Origin: JAFARZ01 sp035651595
GTDB taxonomy: Bacteria; Actinomycetota; Actinomycetes; Streptosporangiales; Streptosporangiaceae
Assembly: GCA_035651595.1 (NCBI GenBank)
Contig: DASRFJ010000013.1
Coordinates: forward strand, 1 to 7,780
DNA length: 7,780 nt
Reading direction: 5' to 3'
Part shown: one piece after another, positions 1 through 6,188 of the stretch
Position numbering within the stretch: the first letter of the stretch is position 1
How the letters are laid out: every line of letters begins with the position of its first letter
The notes under the pieces: generated by a model
The model's database searches: none
The model's input: the letters and a program-made list of their open reading frames with translations, nothing else
Told to the model about the DNA's origin: nothing
Translations under genes and position numbers: made by a program

Positions 1-473
1 GCGATCCGGCACACCAGCAAGATCGCCAGCGACCCGAACACCGCCGAGGAGAACCGCCACCCGGACGAGTTCAGCCCGAACAGCCACTCACCCACCGCGA
101 TCAGCAGCTTGCCCACCTCGGGCTGCACCACATACTCACCGTGTCCGCCACCCGGGCAGACCGCGAAGATGTTCGTGTGGTGGGCGTTGACGAGCTGACC
201 CGAGTAGTCGTTGACTCCCGGCTTGTTCACCCTGCACCACTCGACGCCATGCCGCAGGATCGACCAGGCGTCCTTGACGTAGTACGTCTCGTCGAAGACG
301 AGCGCGCGCGGCACAGCCAGCCGGTCGAACCGCAGGAACGCGCCGAACGCGGTGACCAGCAGCGACCAGAACCAGCCCCACATCCGGTCGTCCGGCATCG
401 GCGTGACCAGCCTGTCCCGGACCACGCGAGGCGGCGCCTCCGCCGCGGAGACGGCAACCCCCGTAGCGATCAC
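1..473 (-). CDS. Protein O-mannosyltransferase (PMT, GT39 family), 5' part, runs off the left edge
   Basis: Polyprenyl-phosphate-mannose:protein mannosyltransferase; in actinobacteria these membrane enzymes O-mannosylate exported proteins. The visible 157 residues contain a cytoplasmic N-tail, a first membrane segment near residues 32-48 (WGWFWSLLVTAFGAFLRF), then LVFDETYYVKDAWS (59-72) with the Asp-Glu pair (61-62) that is the catalytic signature of the family. Next come GEYVVQPEVGKLLIAVGEWL (112-131) and the start of a second hydrophobic stretch (about 144-157). The usual HPPxGK of many homologues reads QPEVGK here. The start is GTG at 473, because an in-frame TAG lies only 9 nt further upstream (483-485). 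No Shine-Dalgarno is seen, and TAGCCT 6 nt before the start suggests a leaderless transcript. An internal ATG (residue 26) is the alternative start. The C-terminal two thirds lie outside the window, so intactness cannot be judged. The family call rests on recognising the DETYYVKDA block. Confidence 0.88.
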   Translation of the reverse strand, partial: MIATGVAVSAAEAPPRVVRDRLVTPMPDDRMWGWFWSLLVTAFGAFLRFDRLAVPRALVFDETYYVKDAWSILRHGVEWCRVNKPGVNDYSGQLVNAHHTNIFAVCPGGGHGEYVVQPEVGKLLIAVGEWLFGLNSSGWRFSSAVFGSLAILLVCRI

Positions 474-479
474 CGGCCC

Positions 480-485
480 AGGCTA
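480..485 (-). promoter_or_regulatory. Candidate -10 hexamer of a leaderless promoter for the mannosyltransferase gene
   Basis: TAGCCT on the minus strand fits the TANNNT consensus and ends 6 nt before the GTG start at 473. That spacing would place transcription initiation at the start codon. There is no Shine-Dalgarno, and the hexamer contains the in-frame stop that blocks any upstream start. No convincing -35 is visible. This is an inference from spacing only. Confidence 0.35.
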
Positions 486-519
486 TTGCGGGGGTACCGT
501 CAGTACCGGCGTTGTGCGG

Positions 520-547
520 GGATGTTCACCGGAGGATGTTCACAGGG
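520..547. repeat. 14-bp tandem direct repeat between acetyltransferase and mannosyltransferase genes
   Basis: GGATGTTCAC occurs at 520-529 and again at 534-543. Over the full 14-bp unit the two copies match at 12 positions. The right copy overlaps the stop codon of the acetyltransferase gene (TGA complement at 540-542), so the unit may be a small duplication of that gene's end. It could equally be a pair of protein-binding half-sites upstream of the mannosyltransferase gene. A small dyad, GGTAC-N5-GTACC at 493-507, lies next to it. No function is established. Confidence 0.5.
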
Positions 548-1058
548 CGGCTGCGTAGACGCGGATAGGGGCGCCGGTCCGGAATGTAGTGTCCCGCTCG
601 ACAGCGAGGCCGATCTTCTCCGCGACCCGCTGGGACGGCACGTTGTCGGGGTGGATGATGGCGATCAGCCGCTTGATGTCGAGCACGTCCCTGGCGAAGT
701 CGCGGCAGGCCGCAGCGGCCTCGGTCGCGTAGCCCTGGCCCTGCAGAGCGACCCGGATGCGATAGCCGACCTCGACGTCCACCTCCTCGTCATAGCTTTG
801 CGGGGTCAGCCCGCAGTCGCCGGCGAACTCACCGGTGGACCTGAGCGTGACCACCCAGAGGCCGAAACCTTGCTCCCGGTAGAGCCGCTGGTTCCAGTCG
901 ATCCAGGCCTGCGCCTCGGCGCGCGTCTTCGGCCGCTCGTAGTACCGCATCATCAGCGGATCGCCGAGCAGCGCGGCCACGTCGTCCAGGTCGGCGTTCG
1001 TCATCTTCCGGAACGCCAGTCGCGGAGTGGGGGGCGGCACGGCGGGACGCTGGTTCAC
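540..1058 (-). CDS. GNAT-family N-acetyltransferase (RimJ/RimL type)
   Basis: A 172-residue GCN5-related acetyltransferase of the RimJ/RimL (Acetyltransf_3) group, expected to transfer acetyl from acetyl-CoA to an amine on a protein N-terminus or a small molecule. The opening LAFRKMTNADLDDVAALLGD (14-33) is the typical first strand and helix. VDVEVGYRIRVALQGQGYAT (93-112) is motif A, with the acetyl-CoA pyrophosphate loop QGQGYA at 106-111. HPDNVPSQRVAEKIGL (136-151) is the motif B/C region, with the conserved Asn and Ser-x-x-x-x-x-Lys-x-Gly-Leu pattern. The length is normal for a complete single-domain protein. GTG at 1058 is chosen because AAGGAG sits 4 nt upstream (1063-1068). The gene is divergent from the DinB-family gene and 66 bp upstream of the mannosyltransferase gene. 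The substrate cannot be read from the sequence. Confidence 0.93.
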   Translation of the reverse strand: MNQRPAVPPPTPRLAFRKMTNADLDDVAALLGDPLMMRYYERPKTRAEAQAWIDWNQRLYREQGFGLWVVTLRSTGEFAGDCGLTPQSYDEEVDVEVGYRIRVALQGQGYATEAAAACRDFARDVLDIKRLIAIIHPDNVPSQRVAEKIGLAVERDTTFRTGAPIRVYAAAL

Positions 1059-1125
1059 TGGTCTCCTTCATCGGTAAAGCGATACGGGGCTACGGTAAAC
1101 GGAGTATCTCGGGGAGGAAAGCCAG
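1059..1125. promoter_or_regulatory. Divergent promoter region with a 21-bp-spaced CGGTAAA direct repeat
   Basis: This 67-bp gap separates the divergent acetyltransferase and DinB-family genes and must hold both start regions. CGGTAAA occurs at 1072-1078 and 1093-1099, exactly 21 bp apart (two helical turns). The following bases are also similar (GCGATAC versus CGGAGTAT). The acetyltransferase Shine-Dalgarno AAGGAG is at 1063-1068 (minus strand), and GGGGAGGAAA at 1111-1120 serves the DinB-family gene. The repeat could be an operator read by one regulator on one face of the helix; no regulator is identifiable. Confidence 0.45.
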
Positions 1126-1617
1126 ATGGATCGTGAGACCGAAACCCTGCTAGCCTCCCTGGACCAGCAGCGGAGCCATGTGACCGGGATCCTCGAGGGG
1201 TTCACCGAGGAGCAGCTGCGCCGGCCCGTCCTGCCATCCGGGTGGTCGTGCCTGGGCATGGTCAAGCATCTGGCGCTGGCGGACGAACACTACTGGTTCA
1301 GGTGCATCATGGCCGGTGAGTCGCTCGACTTCTTCCCGGCGGAGCGGAACTCCGAGTGGCGGCTGGCACCCGGCGAAACGGCAGAGGACGTCTTCGGCCT
1401 GTACCGGGACGAGATCGCCCGCTCGAACGAGGTCATCGCCCGGACGCCGATCGATGCGCCGCCAGGGCAGCGGGATCCGTGGTGGGGGTCGTGGGCGGAC
1501 CGGTTCACCGAACTGCGGGTTGTCATGCTGCATGTGATCGCCGAGACCGCCTGCCACGCGGGCCATCTCGACGCGGCGGCCGAGCTGATCGACGGCCGCC
1601 AGTGGATCGTGCAGTAA
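1126..1617 (+). CDS. DinB/DUF664-superfamily protein, putative metal- and thiol-dependent enzyme
   Basis: A 163-residue four-helix-bundle protein of the DinB_2/DUF664 superfamily. Characterised actinobacterial relatives are divalent-metal S-transferases or isomerases that use mycothiol, so a detoxification role is likely but unproven. Three histidines are in the right places for a metal site: H48 in VKHLALADEHYW (46-57), and H144 and H147 in HVIAETACHAGHLD (136-149). The usual Arg before H144 is Cys143 here. WSCLGMVKHL (40-49) is also typical. ATG 1126 is preceded at 5 nt by GGGGAGGAAA (1111-1120), a strong ribosome binding site. The gene ends with TAA at 1615-1617; an in-frame TAA and TGA follow within 24 nt. 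The family call is firm, the reaction is not. Confidence 0.88.
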   Translation: MDRETETLLASLDQQRSHVTGILEGFTEEQLRRPVLPSGWSCLGMVKHLALADEHYWFRCIMAGESLDFFPAERNSEWRLAPGETAEDVFGLYRDEIARSNEVIARTPIDAPPGQRDPWWGSWADRFTELRVVMLHVIAETACHAGHLDAAAELIDGRQWIVQ

Positions 1618-1647
1618 CTGCGACAGTGGCAGTAACAGTGACGGTCC

Positions 1648-1701
1648 CGCGGCAGGTGTGATCGTGGGCGCCCCGGCGGACCCGCCATCACACCTGCCGC
1701 G
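1648..1701. terminator. Strong bidirectional hairpin between convergent DinB-family and MFS genes
   Basis: A perfect 15-bp inverted repeat: CGCGGCAGGTGTGAT at 1648-1662 pairs with ATCACACCTGCCGCG at 1687-1701. After a C/C mismatch the stem continues for five pairs (one G-T), leaving a 12-nt loop. It starts 30 nt after the DinB-family stop and ends 10 nt before the MFS stop, the expected place for a shared terminator. There is no T-run on either strand, which is common in high-GC actinobacteria, where stable hairpins without U tracts act as terminators. Confidence 0.75.
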
Positions 1702-1711
1702 CTCCCCGCGC

Positions 1712-3235
1712 TTACTCGACCGCCGACGCGGGCTCCCGCGGCGCGGCCGGCGCACCGGCCGTGGCGGGCGCCGCCTTGACGCGGATCACCAGGCCGATGA
1801 CCAGCAGGCTCGCGATGTCGAGGATCGCGGCCAGCAGGAACGCCTTCCCCACGCCGTGCGCGAACGCGTGCTGCTTCACGGCGAACGCCGTCAGCCCAGC
1901 CGCCGGATGCGCGGCAGCGCTGCGCGACGCCGTGCCGAACACCGCTACCAGGACCGCAAGCCCCAGTGACCCGCCGACCAGCTGAAGCATGTTCAGCATG
2001 GCCGACGCGGCGCCGGAGTCCTTGGGCGGGACACCGGCCAGCGACGTCGTGGTCAGCGGCACGAAGACGAGCCCCATGCCGACGCCGAGGAGCATCATCG
2101 GGCCGAACATGCCGTCCCAGTAGCCGGACGACGTGGTGACCCTGGACAGCCAGGCCATCGCCGCGATCGTGGGCAGCATGCCGACGATCATCATCGGCTT
2201 GACCCCGAGCCGCGGCATCACCCTGGGCGCCGCCCGGGACACCGCGAACAGCGTCACGGTCATCGGCAGGAACGCGACGCCCGCCCGCAGCGGGCTGAAG
2301 CCCAGCAGGATCTGCAGCACCTGGGTGAGGAAGTAGAACATGCCGAACATGCCGGCGATCAGGAACAGCCGCGCCAAGAACGAGCCGGACCGGCTGACGT
2401 CGGCGAACAGCCGCAGCGGCGTGATCGGCTGCGATGCCCGGCTCTCGTTGAACACGAACGCCGTGAGCAGCACCGCTGCCAGCACGAACGCACCGATCCC
2501 CAGGTGGTCACCCCACCCGTTGGCCGCCGCGCGGATGAAGCCGTACACGAGCGCGGTGACACCGGCAGTCGAGGTGATCGCGCCAGCCAGGTCGAAATGC
2601 CCAGGCTGCCGCTGGGTCTCGCTGACGAACAGCGGCGTGATCGCCACCACAGCGATGCCGATCGGGATGTTGATGAACAGCACCCACCGCCAGGACAGCC
2701 ACTCGGTGATCACTCCGCCGAGCACCAGGCCCAGCGAAGAACCGCCGGTGATGACGCCCATGTAAATGCCGAGTGCCCGGGTGCGCTCCTTCCCCTCCGG
2801 GAACGAACTCACGATCAGCGCCAGCACCGCGGGCGCGGCCAGCGCGCCGCCCACGCCCTGGACGGCACGGGAGGCCAGCAGCATCGCGGAGTCGGTCGCC
2901 AGTCCGCCGGTCAGCGACGAGATCGTGAATATCGCGATGCCGAGGATGAACATCCGCCGTCTGCCCAGGATGTCGCCCGCGCGGCCGCCGAGCAGCAGCA
3001 GGCCGCCGGACGTCAGCGTGTAGCCGTTGGCCACCCAGGACAAGCTGGTGGTGGAGAAGTGCAAGCCATTTTGGATGTGCGGCAGCGCGATGTTCACTAC
3101 CGTCATGTCCAGGACGATCATGAGCTGGGCGCCGAGCATGATGGCCAGGGCAACGCCCGGCCGGCCGGATCCGCGCCGAGCCGGTGCGGCGCGCTCCCGC
3201 AGCGCCGCTCCTCCTGGAACTCTCGAGGCAGTCAA
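1712..3235 (-). CDS. MFS drug-efflux transporter, DHA2 (14-TM, EmrB/QacA) family
   Basis: An integral membrane proton antiporter of the DHA2 group, expected to export drugs or other amphipathic compounds. Numbered from TTG 3235 (507 aa), an Arg-rich N-tail (about 1-27) precedes TM1, which carries motif D1 LDMTVVNIALP (42-52) with the membrane Asp43. Motif A GGRAGDILGRR (83-93) is in the TM2-TM3 loop. The antiporter motif C GGSSLGLVLGG (164-174) is in TM5, followed by WRWVLFINIPIG (182-193). Hydrophobic segments continue to about residue 486 and fit 14 helices. The open frame extends to a TTG at 3247, but GGAG at 3242-3245 lies 6 nt before TTG 3235, so that start is preferred. The gene is divergent from a TetR-type repressor across a dyad-rich gap, the usual arrangement of a self-controlled efflux pump; the repressor's ligand is probably a pump substrate. 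The substrate is unknown. Confidence 0.93.
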   Translation of the reverse strand: MTASRVPGGAALRERAAPARRGSGRPGVALAIMLGAQLMIVLDMTVVNIALPHIQNGLHFSTTSLSWVANGYTLTSGGLLLLGGRAGDILGRRRMFILGIAIFTISSLTGGLATDSAMLLASRAVQGVGGALAAPAVLALIVSSFPEGKERTRALGIYMGVITGGSSLGLVLGGVITEWLSWRWVLFINIPIGIAVVAITPLFVSETQRQPGHFDLAGAITSTAGVTALVYGFIRAAANGWGDHLGIGAFVLAAVLLTAFVFNESRASQPITPLRLFADVSRSGSFLARLFLIAGMFGMFYFLTQVLQILLGFSPLRAGVAFLPMTVTLFAVSRAAPRVMPRLGVKPMMIVGMLPTIAAMAWLSRVTTSSGYWDGMFGPMMLLGVGMGLVFVPLTTTSLAGVPPKDSGAASAMLNMLQLVGGSLGLAVLVAVFGTASRSAAAHPAAGLTAFAVKQHAFAHGVGKAFLLAAILDIASLLVIGLVIRVKAAPATAGAPAAPREPASAVE

Positions 3236-3304
3236 GACAAACTCCAATGGATCGGGGTGATTCCCGTGACGCTGGACACGCTACGCCGAGGGTCTGACAT
3301 TTTG

Positions 3305-3329
3305 CCGGGTCCCAGGCCGTGGGACCCGG
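3305..3329. promoter_or_regulatory. Perfect 10-bp-arm dyad upstream of the MFS gene (operator or 5'-leader hairpin)
   Basis: CCGGGTCCCA at 3305-3314 is followed by 5 nt and its exact complement TGGGACCCGG at 3320-3329. On the minus strand it is followed at once by CAAAAT (3299-3304), a possible -10 hexamer, with the MFS start about 64 nt further on. If that -10 is used, the dyad covers the -35/spacer region and would be an operator. If transcription begins further upstream, it would be a stable hairpin in the MFS mRNA leader. A smaller dyad, CAGGA-N3-TCCTG, lies next to it at 3340-3352. Confidence 0.55.
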
Positions 3330-3368
3330 GAACCAGCCCCAGGAATCTCCTGAGGCGGACGGCTGACG

Positions 3369-3387
3369 TACCGCCTACTGGGCGGTA
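3369..3387. promoter_or_regulatory. Candidate TetR-type operator TACCGCC-N5-GGCGGTA
   Basis: A perfect 7-bp inverted repeat with a 5-bp spacer lies in the gap between the divergent MFS and TetR-family genes. The 19-bp overall size and TACC...GGTA ends resemble sites of many TetR-family repressors. Its position roughly midway would let one dimer or dimer pair affect both promoters. Assignment to this particular repressor is inference from adjacency. Confidence 0.5.
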
Positions 3388-3400
3388 TCATCGGAATGAA

Positions 3401-3440
3401 ACGGAGGTCTACTCCGGTTACTATACGGAGGTACCCTCCG
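3401..3440. promoter_or_regulatory. Pair of CGGAG...CTCCG dyads overlapping the TetR-gene promoter region
   Basis: Two related dyads lie in the same orientation: CGGAG-N5-CTCCG (3402-3416) and CGGAGG-N3-CCTCCG (3426-3440). Both start with ACGGAGGT (3401-3408 and 3425-3432), exactly 24 bp apart. A possible -10 hexamer TACTAT (3419-3424) lies between them, so the first dyad would fill the -35/-10 spacer and the second would cover the start point. Another possible -10 is TTAAAT (3453-3458). This is a typical layout for autorepression of the adjacent TetR-family gene. The GGAGGT words also resemble Shine-Dalgarno sequences but have no usable start codon behind them. Confidence 0.55.
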
Positions 3441-3467
3441 CTTTGCAACTTTTTAAATGGTGATCAC

Positions 3468-4040
3468 GTGACGAAGCCAGCAGCGCAGCTGCGCGCCGAT
3501 GCGCGCCAGAACCACGCGCGTCTGCTCAACGCCGCGAACGAGGCGTTCGCCGAGCACGGCGCCGACGCGCCGCTCGAGGACATCGCCCGGCGGGCCGGAG
3601 TCGGCATCGGCACCCTGTACCGGCACTTTCCCACGAGGCTGGACCTCCAGGCGGCGGCCTTCCGCAGCCAGGCCATTTCGATCTGCGACCAGGCCCAGGG
3701 GCTCATCGGCACCGAGACGCCCGAGCAGGCCTTCTACGGCTGGATCAAGACCTTCGCCGCGTACATGGCCACCAAGCGGGGCCTGTCCAAGGCCCTGATG
3801 GAGGCGCTCGGCAAGGAATCCGAGGTGTTGTCGACGTGCTGGCAGATCATGCGGGACACCACCGAGCGGACCTTGACCGACGCCCAGGAAGCCGGCGTCA
3901 TCAGGAACGACGTCTCCTCGATGGACGTGATGCGGCTGGTGCATGGCGTGATGGCCGGCGCCGAGCGCGAGCCCGACCAGGCCCCCCGATTGCTGGAAAT
4001 CGTCCTGGACGGTCTCCGCACCCACCCCGAGAAGGCCTGA
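3468..4040 (+). CDS. TetR-family transcriptional repressor (SbtR-like C-terminal region)
   Basis: A 190-residue one-component regulator. The N-terminal TetR DNA-binding domain is clear: ARLLNAANEAFAEHGADAPL (17-36), then EDIARRAGVGIGTLYRHFPT (37-56), the helix-turn-helix with the classic GTLYRHF recognition helix. The C-terminal helical domain (about 60-185; GWIKTFAAYMATKRGLSKAL at 91-110) resembles the SbtR-like ligand-binding type common in actinobacteria. The open frame runs back to an ATG at 3396, but that would add 24 residues over the operator-like dyads. GTG 3468 gives the normal TetR beginning, although its Shine-Dalgarno is weak (GGTGAT at best). The start codon lies inside two overlapping palindromes, GTGATCAC (3460-3467) and TCACGTGA (3464-3471). 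Divergent to the DHA2 efflux gene, it most likely represses that gene and itself until an effector binds. The ligand is unknown. Confidence 0.92.
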   Translation: MTKPAAQLRADARQNHARLLNAANEAFAEHGADAPLEDIARRAGVGIGTLYRHFPTRLDLQAAAFRSQAISICDQAQGLIGTETPEQAFYGWIKTFAAYMATKRGLSKALMEALGKESEVLSTCWQIMRDTTERTLTDAQEAGVIRNDVSSMDVMRLVHGVMAGAEREPDQAPRLLEIVLDGLRTHPEKA

Positions 4041-4158
4041 CCGGGCCGAGCTGGGCGCCGCCGCAAGCCTCCGCACCCCATTCGGGCATACCGGACCCCT
4101 CGACGCGTGTGACCAACGTGACGCAAGCGGCCTCTGTGGCGAGAGTGCGCACGCTCCC

Positions 4159-4232
4159 TGTCAGAAAAGGGCCCTGTGGTAGATAAGGCGCCAGATCTGG
4201 CACCTTATCTACCGCGAAGCACTTTTCTTACA
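4159..4232. repeat. 74-bp imperfect palindrome, possible MITE-like element or bidirectional terminator
   Basis: The axis of symmetry is between 4195 and 4196. The core GGTAGATAAGG...CCTTATCTACC spans 4178-4213, two 18-bp arms with no spacer and one mismatch (C4189/A4202). Further out on the same axis, AGAAAAG (4163-4169) pairs with CTTTTCT (4222-4228) and TGT (4159-4161) with ACA (4230-4232). About 30 of 37 positions per arm match. CACGCT occurs on both sides (4150-4155 and 4231-4236), a possible target duplication, though the right copy overlaps the end of the palindrome. It sits between the convergent TetR and Lrp genes in a 277-bp gap. Apart from two short palindromes (CGCTAGCG 4233-4240, TATCCGGATA 4260-4269), I see nothing else in that gap. 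The A-tract/T-tract outer arms would also suit a two-way intrinsic terminator. Confidence 0.85.
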
Positions 4233-4317
4233 CGCTAGCGACACCCGGCGCGCCCGACATATCCGGATAAAACCGGCAGCGAGGGGGCGTCTGCGGCATG
4301 GAGGGCCGGGCAAGCAC

Positions 4318-4758
4318 CTACAGGTCGGGGGGGCGGTTCTCGAAGGGGGTGCTGAGCACCACGGTGGTGCGGGTCGACACCCCGCCAAGGGTGCGGATCT
4401 GCTGGAGCAGTTCCTCGAGGGCGGCCGGCGAGGCCACCCGGACCTTGAGGATGTAGTTCTCGTCGCCCGCGACGCTGTGGCAGGCTTCGATCGCCGCGAG
4501 GTGTTCGAGCCGCGCAGGCACGTCGTCGGGCGCGGCGGCGTCGAACGGCTTGATGGAGACGAAGGCAGTGAGTGGCAGGCCAATGTCGACCGGGTCGAAC
4601 ACGGCTGCATAGCCCCTGATCACGCCGTCCTGTTCGAGGCGACGGACCCTCTGGTGCACCGCGGACACCGACAGCCCCGCCTGCCGCGCCAGCTCGGTGA
4701 AGCTCATCCTGCCATTGCGCGCCAGCAATGACACGATCTTGCGGTCAATCTCCTCCAC
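4318..4758 (-). CDS. Lrp/AsnC-family transcriptional regulator
   Basis: A 146-residue feast/famine-type regulator. The N-terminal winged helix-turn-helix opens with EEIDRKIVSLLARNGRMSFT (2-21), followed by LARQAGLSVSAVHQRVRRLE (23-42) and the DGVIRGYAAV hinge strand (44-53). A RAM ligand-binding/oligomerisation domain (about 62-138) includes HSVAGDENYILKVRVAS (94-110) and the closing TRTTVVLST (129-137). The length is that of a complete family member. The start is GTG 4758. There is no Shine-Dalgarno, but TAACGT ends 6 nt upstream, suggesting a leaderless transcript. The family usually responds to amino acids or related small molecules. Here the gene is divergent from a sugar ABC-transport ATPase, so that gene is a candidate target along with its own promoter. 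The effector is unknown. Confidence 0.93.
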   Translation of the reverse strand: MEEIDRKIVSLLARNGRMSFTELARQAGLSVSAVHQRVRRLEQDGVIRGYAAVFDPVDIGLPLTAFVSIKPFDAAAPDDVPARLEHLAAIEACHSVAGDENYILKVRVASPAALEELLQQIRTLGGVSTRTTVVLSTPFENRPPDL

Positions 4759-4764
4759 CCCGAT

Positions 4765-4770
4765 ACGTTA
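4765..4770 (-). promoter_or_regulatory. Candidate -10 hexamer for leaderless lrp transcription
   Basis: TAACGT on the minus strand ends 6 nt before the GTG start at 4758, so initiation would fall on the start codon. There is no Shine-Dalgarno in front of the gene. No good -35 was found. It overlaps one CGTTA word, so binding there would be autoregulatory. Confidence 0.4.
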
Positions 4771-4879
4771 GCGCCACGGACGGTACACAGCGAGCACTCA
4801 CCGAAATATAACGGCCCCGGCCCAACATAACAAACAAATAACGGTCGTTACACTACTGTAACTTCACAGTCTGCCGGCG

Positions 4880-4907
4880 TTACGAAACGGCCAGCCGCGG
4901 TTAACCT
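4880..4907 (+). promoter_or_regulatory. Candidate promoter for leaderless ugpC transcription
   Basis: TTACGA (4880-4885), a 16-bp spacer and TAACCT (4902-4907) form a plausible -35/-10 pair. The -10 ends 7 nt before ATG 4915, and nothing resembling a Shine-Dalgarno precedes the ATG. The -10 overlaps the GGTTAACC palindrome and the -35 overlaps a CGTTA word. Confidence 0.45.
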
Positions 4908-4914
4908 GTCGCTC

Positions 4915-6153
<1,239 letters not shown>

Positions 6154-6188
6154 ACGGTGCATCCAGGGATTCGTGAAACACTGTAATC

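Larger units (their letters stand above)
4759..4914. promoter_or_regulatory. AT-rich divergent control region with clustered TAACG/CGTTA words
   Basis: This 156-bp region between lrp and ugpC is visibly more AT-rich than its flanks, especially 4801-4865. Exact TAACG or CGTTA words lie at 4766-4770, 4809-4813, 4839-4843, 4846-4850 and 4878-4882. TAACG-GT-CGTTA (4839-4850) is a dyad, and ATAACGG recurs at 30 bp (4808-4814 and 4838-4844). GTTAC (4847-4851) pairs with GTAAC (4858-4862), and GGTTAACC is palindromic at 4899-4906. One word overlaps the likely lrp -10 and another the likely ugpC -35, as expected for binding sites of a shared regulator, most simply the neighbouring Lrp-type protein. 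The regulator assignment is inference. Confidence 0.55.

Noticed and set aside
141..1136. Plus-strand open frame of 331 codons across the mannosyltransferase and GNAT genes
   Set aside because: It is antisense to two recognisable proteins, is rich in Arg/Pro/Gly of the kind produced by off-frame GC-rich DNA, and has no family motif.
2504..3463. Plus-strand open frame of 319 codons opposite the MFS gene
   Set aside because: It is antisense to conserved MFS motifs, and its Gln/Arg/His-rich composition is an artefact of reading the complement of hydrophobic codons.
3443..3463. Tiny leader ORF (TTG 3443 to TGA 3463) behind the GGAGGT at 3427-3432
   Set aside because: It is only six codons from a rare start, and the GGAGGT is better explained as part of a dyad. 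There is no sign of an attenuation peptide.
3396..3467. Longer TetR start at ATG 3396 (214 aa)
   Set aside because: The extra 24 residues are encoded by the operator-like dyads and do not resemble a TetR N-terminus. GTG 3468 gives the usual length before the helix-turn-helix.
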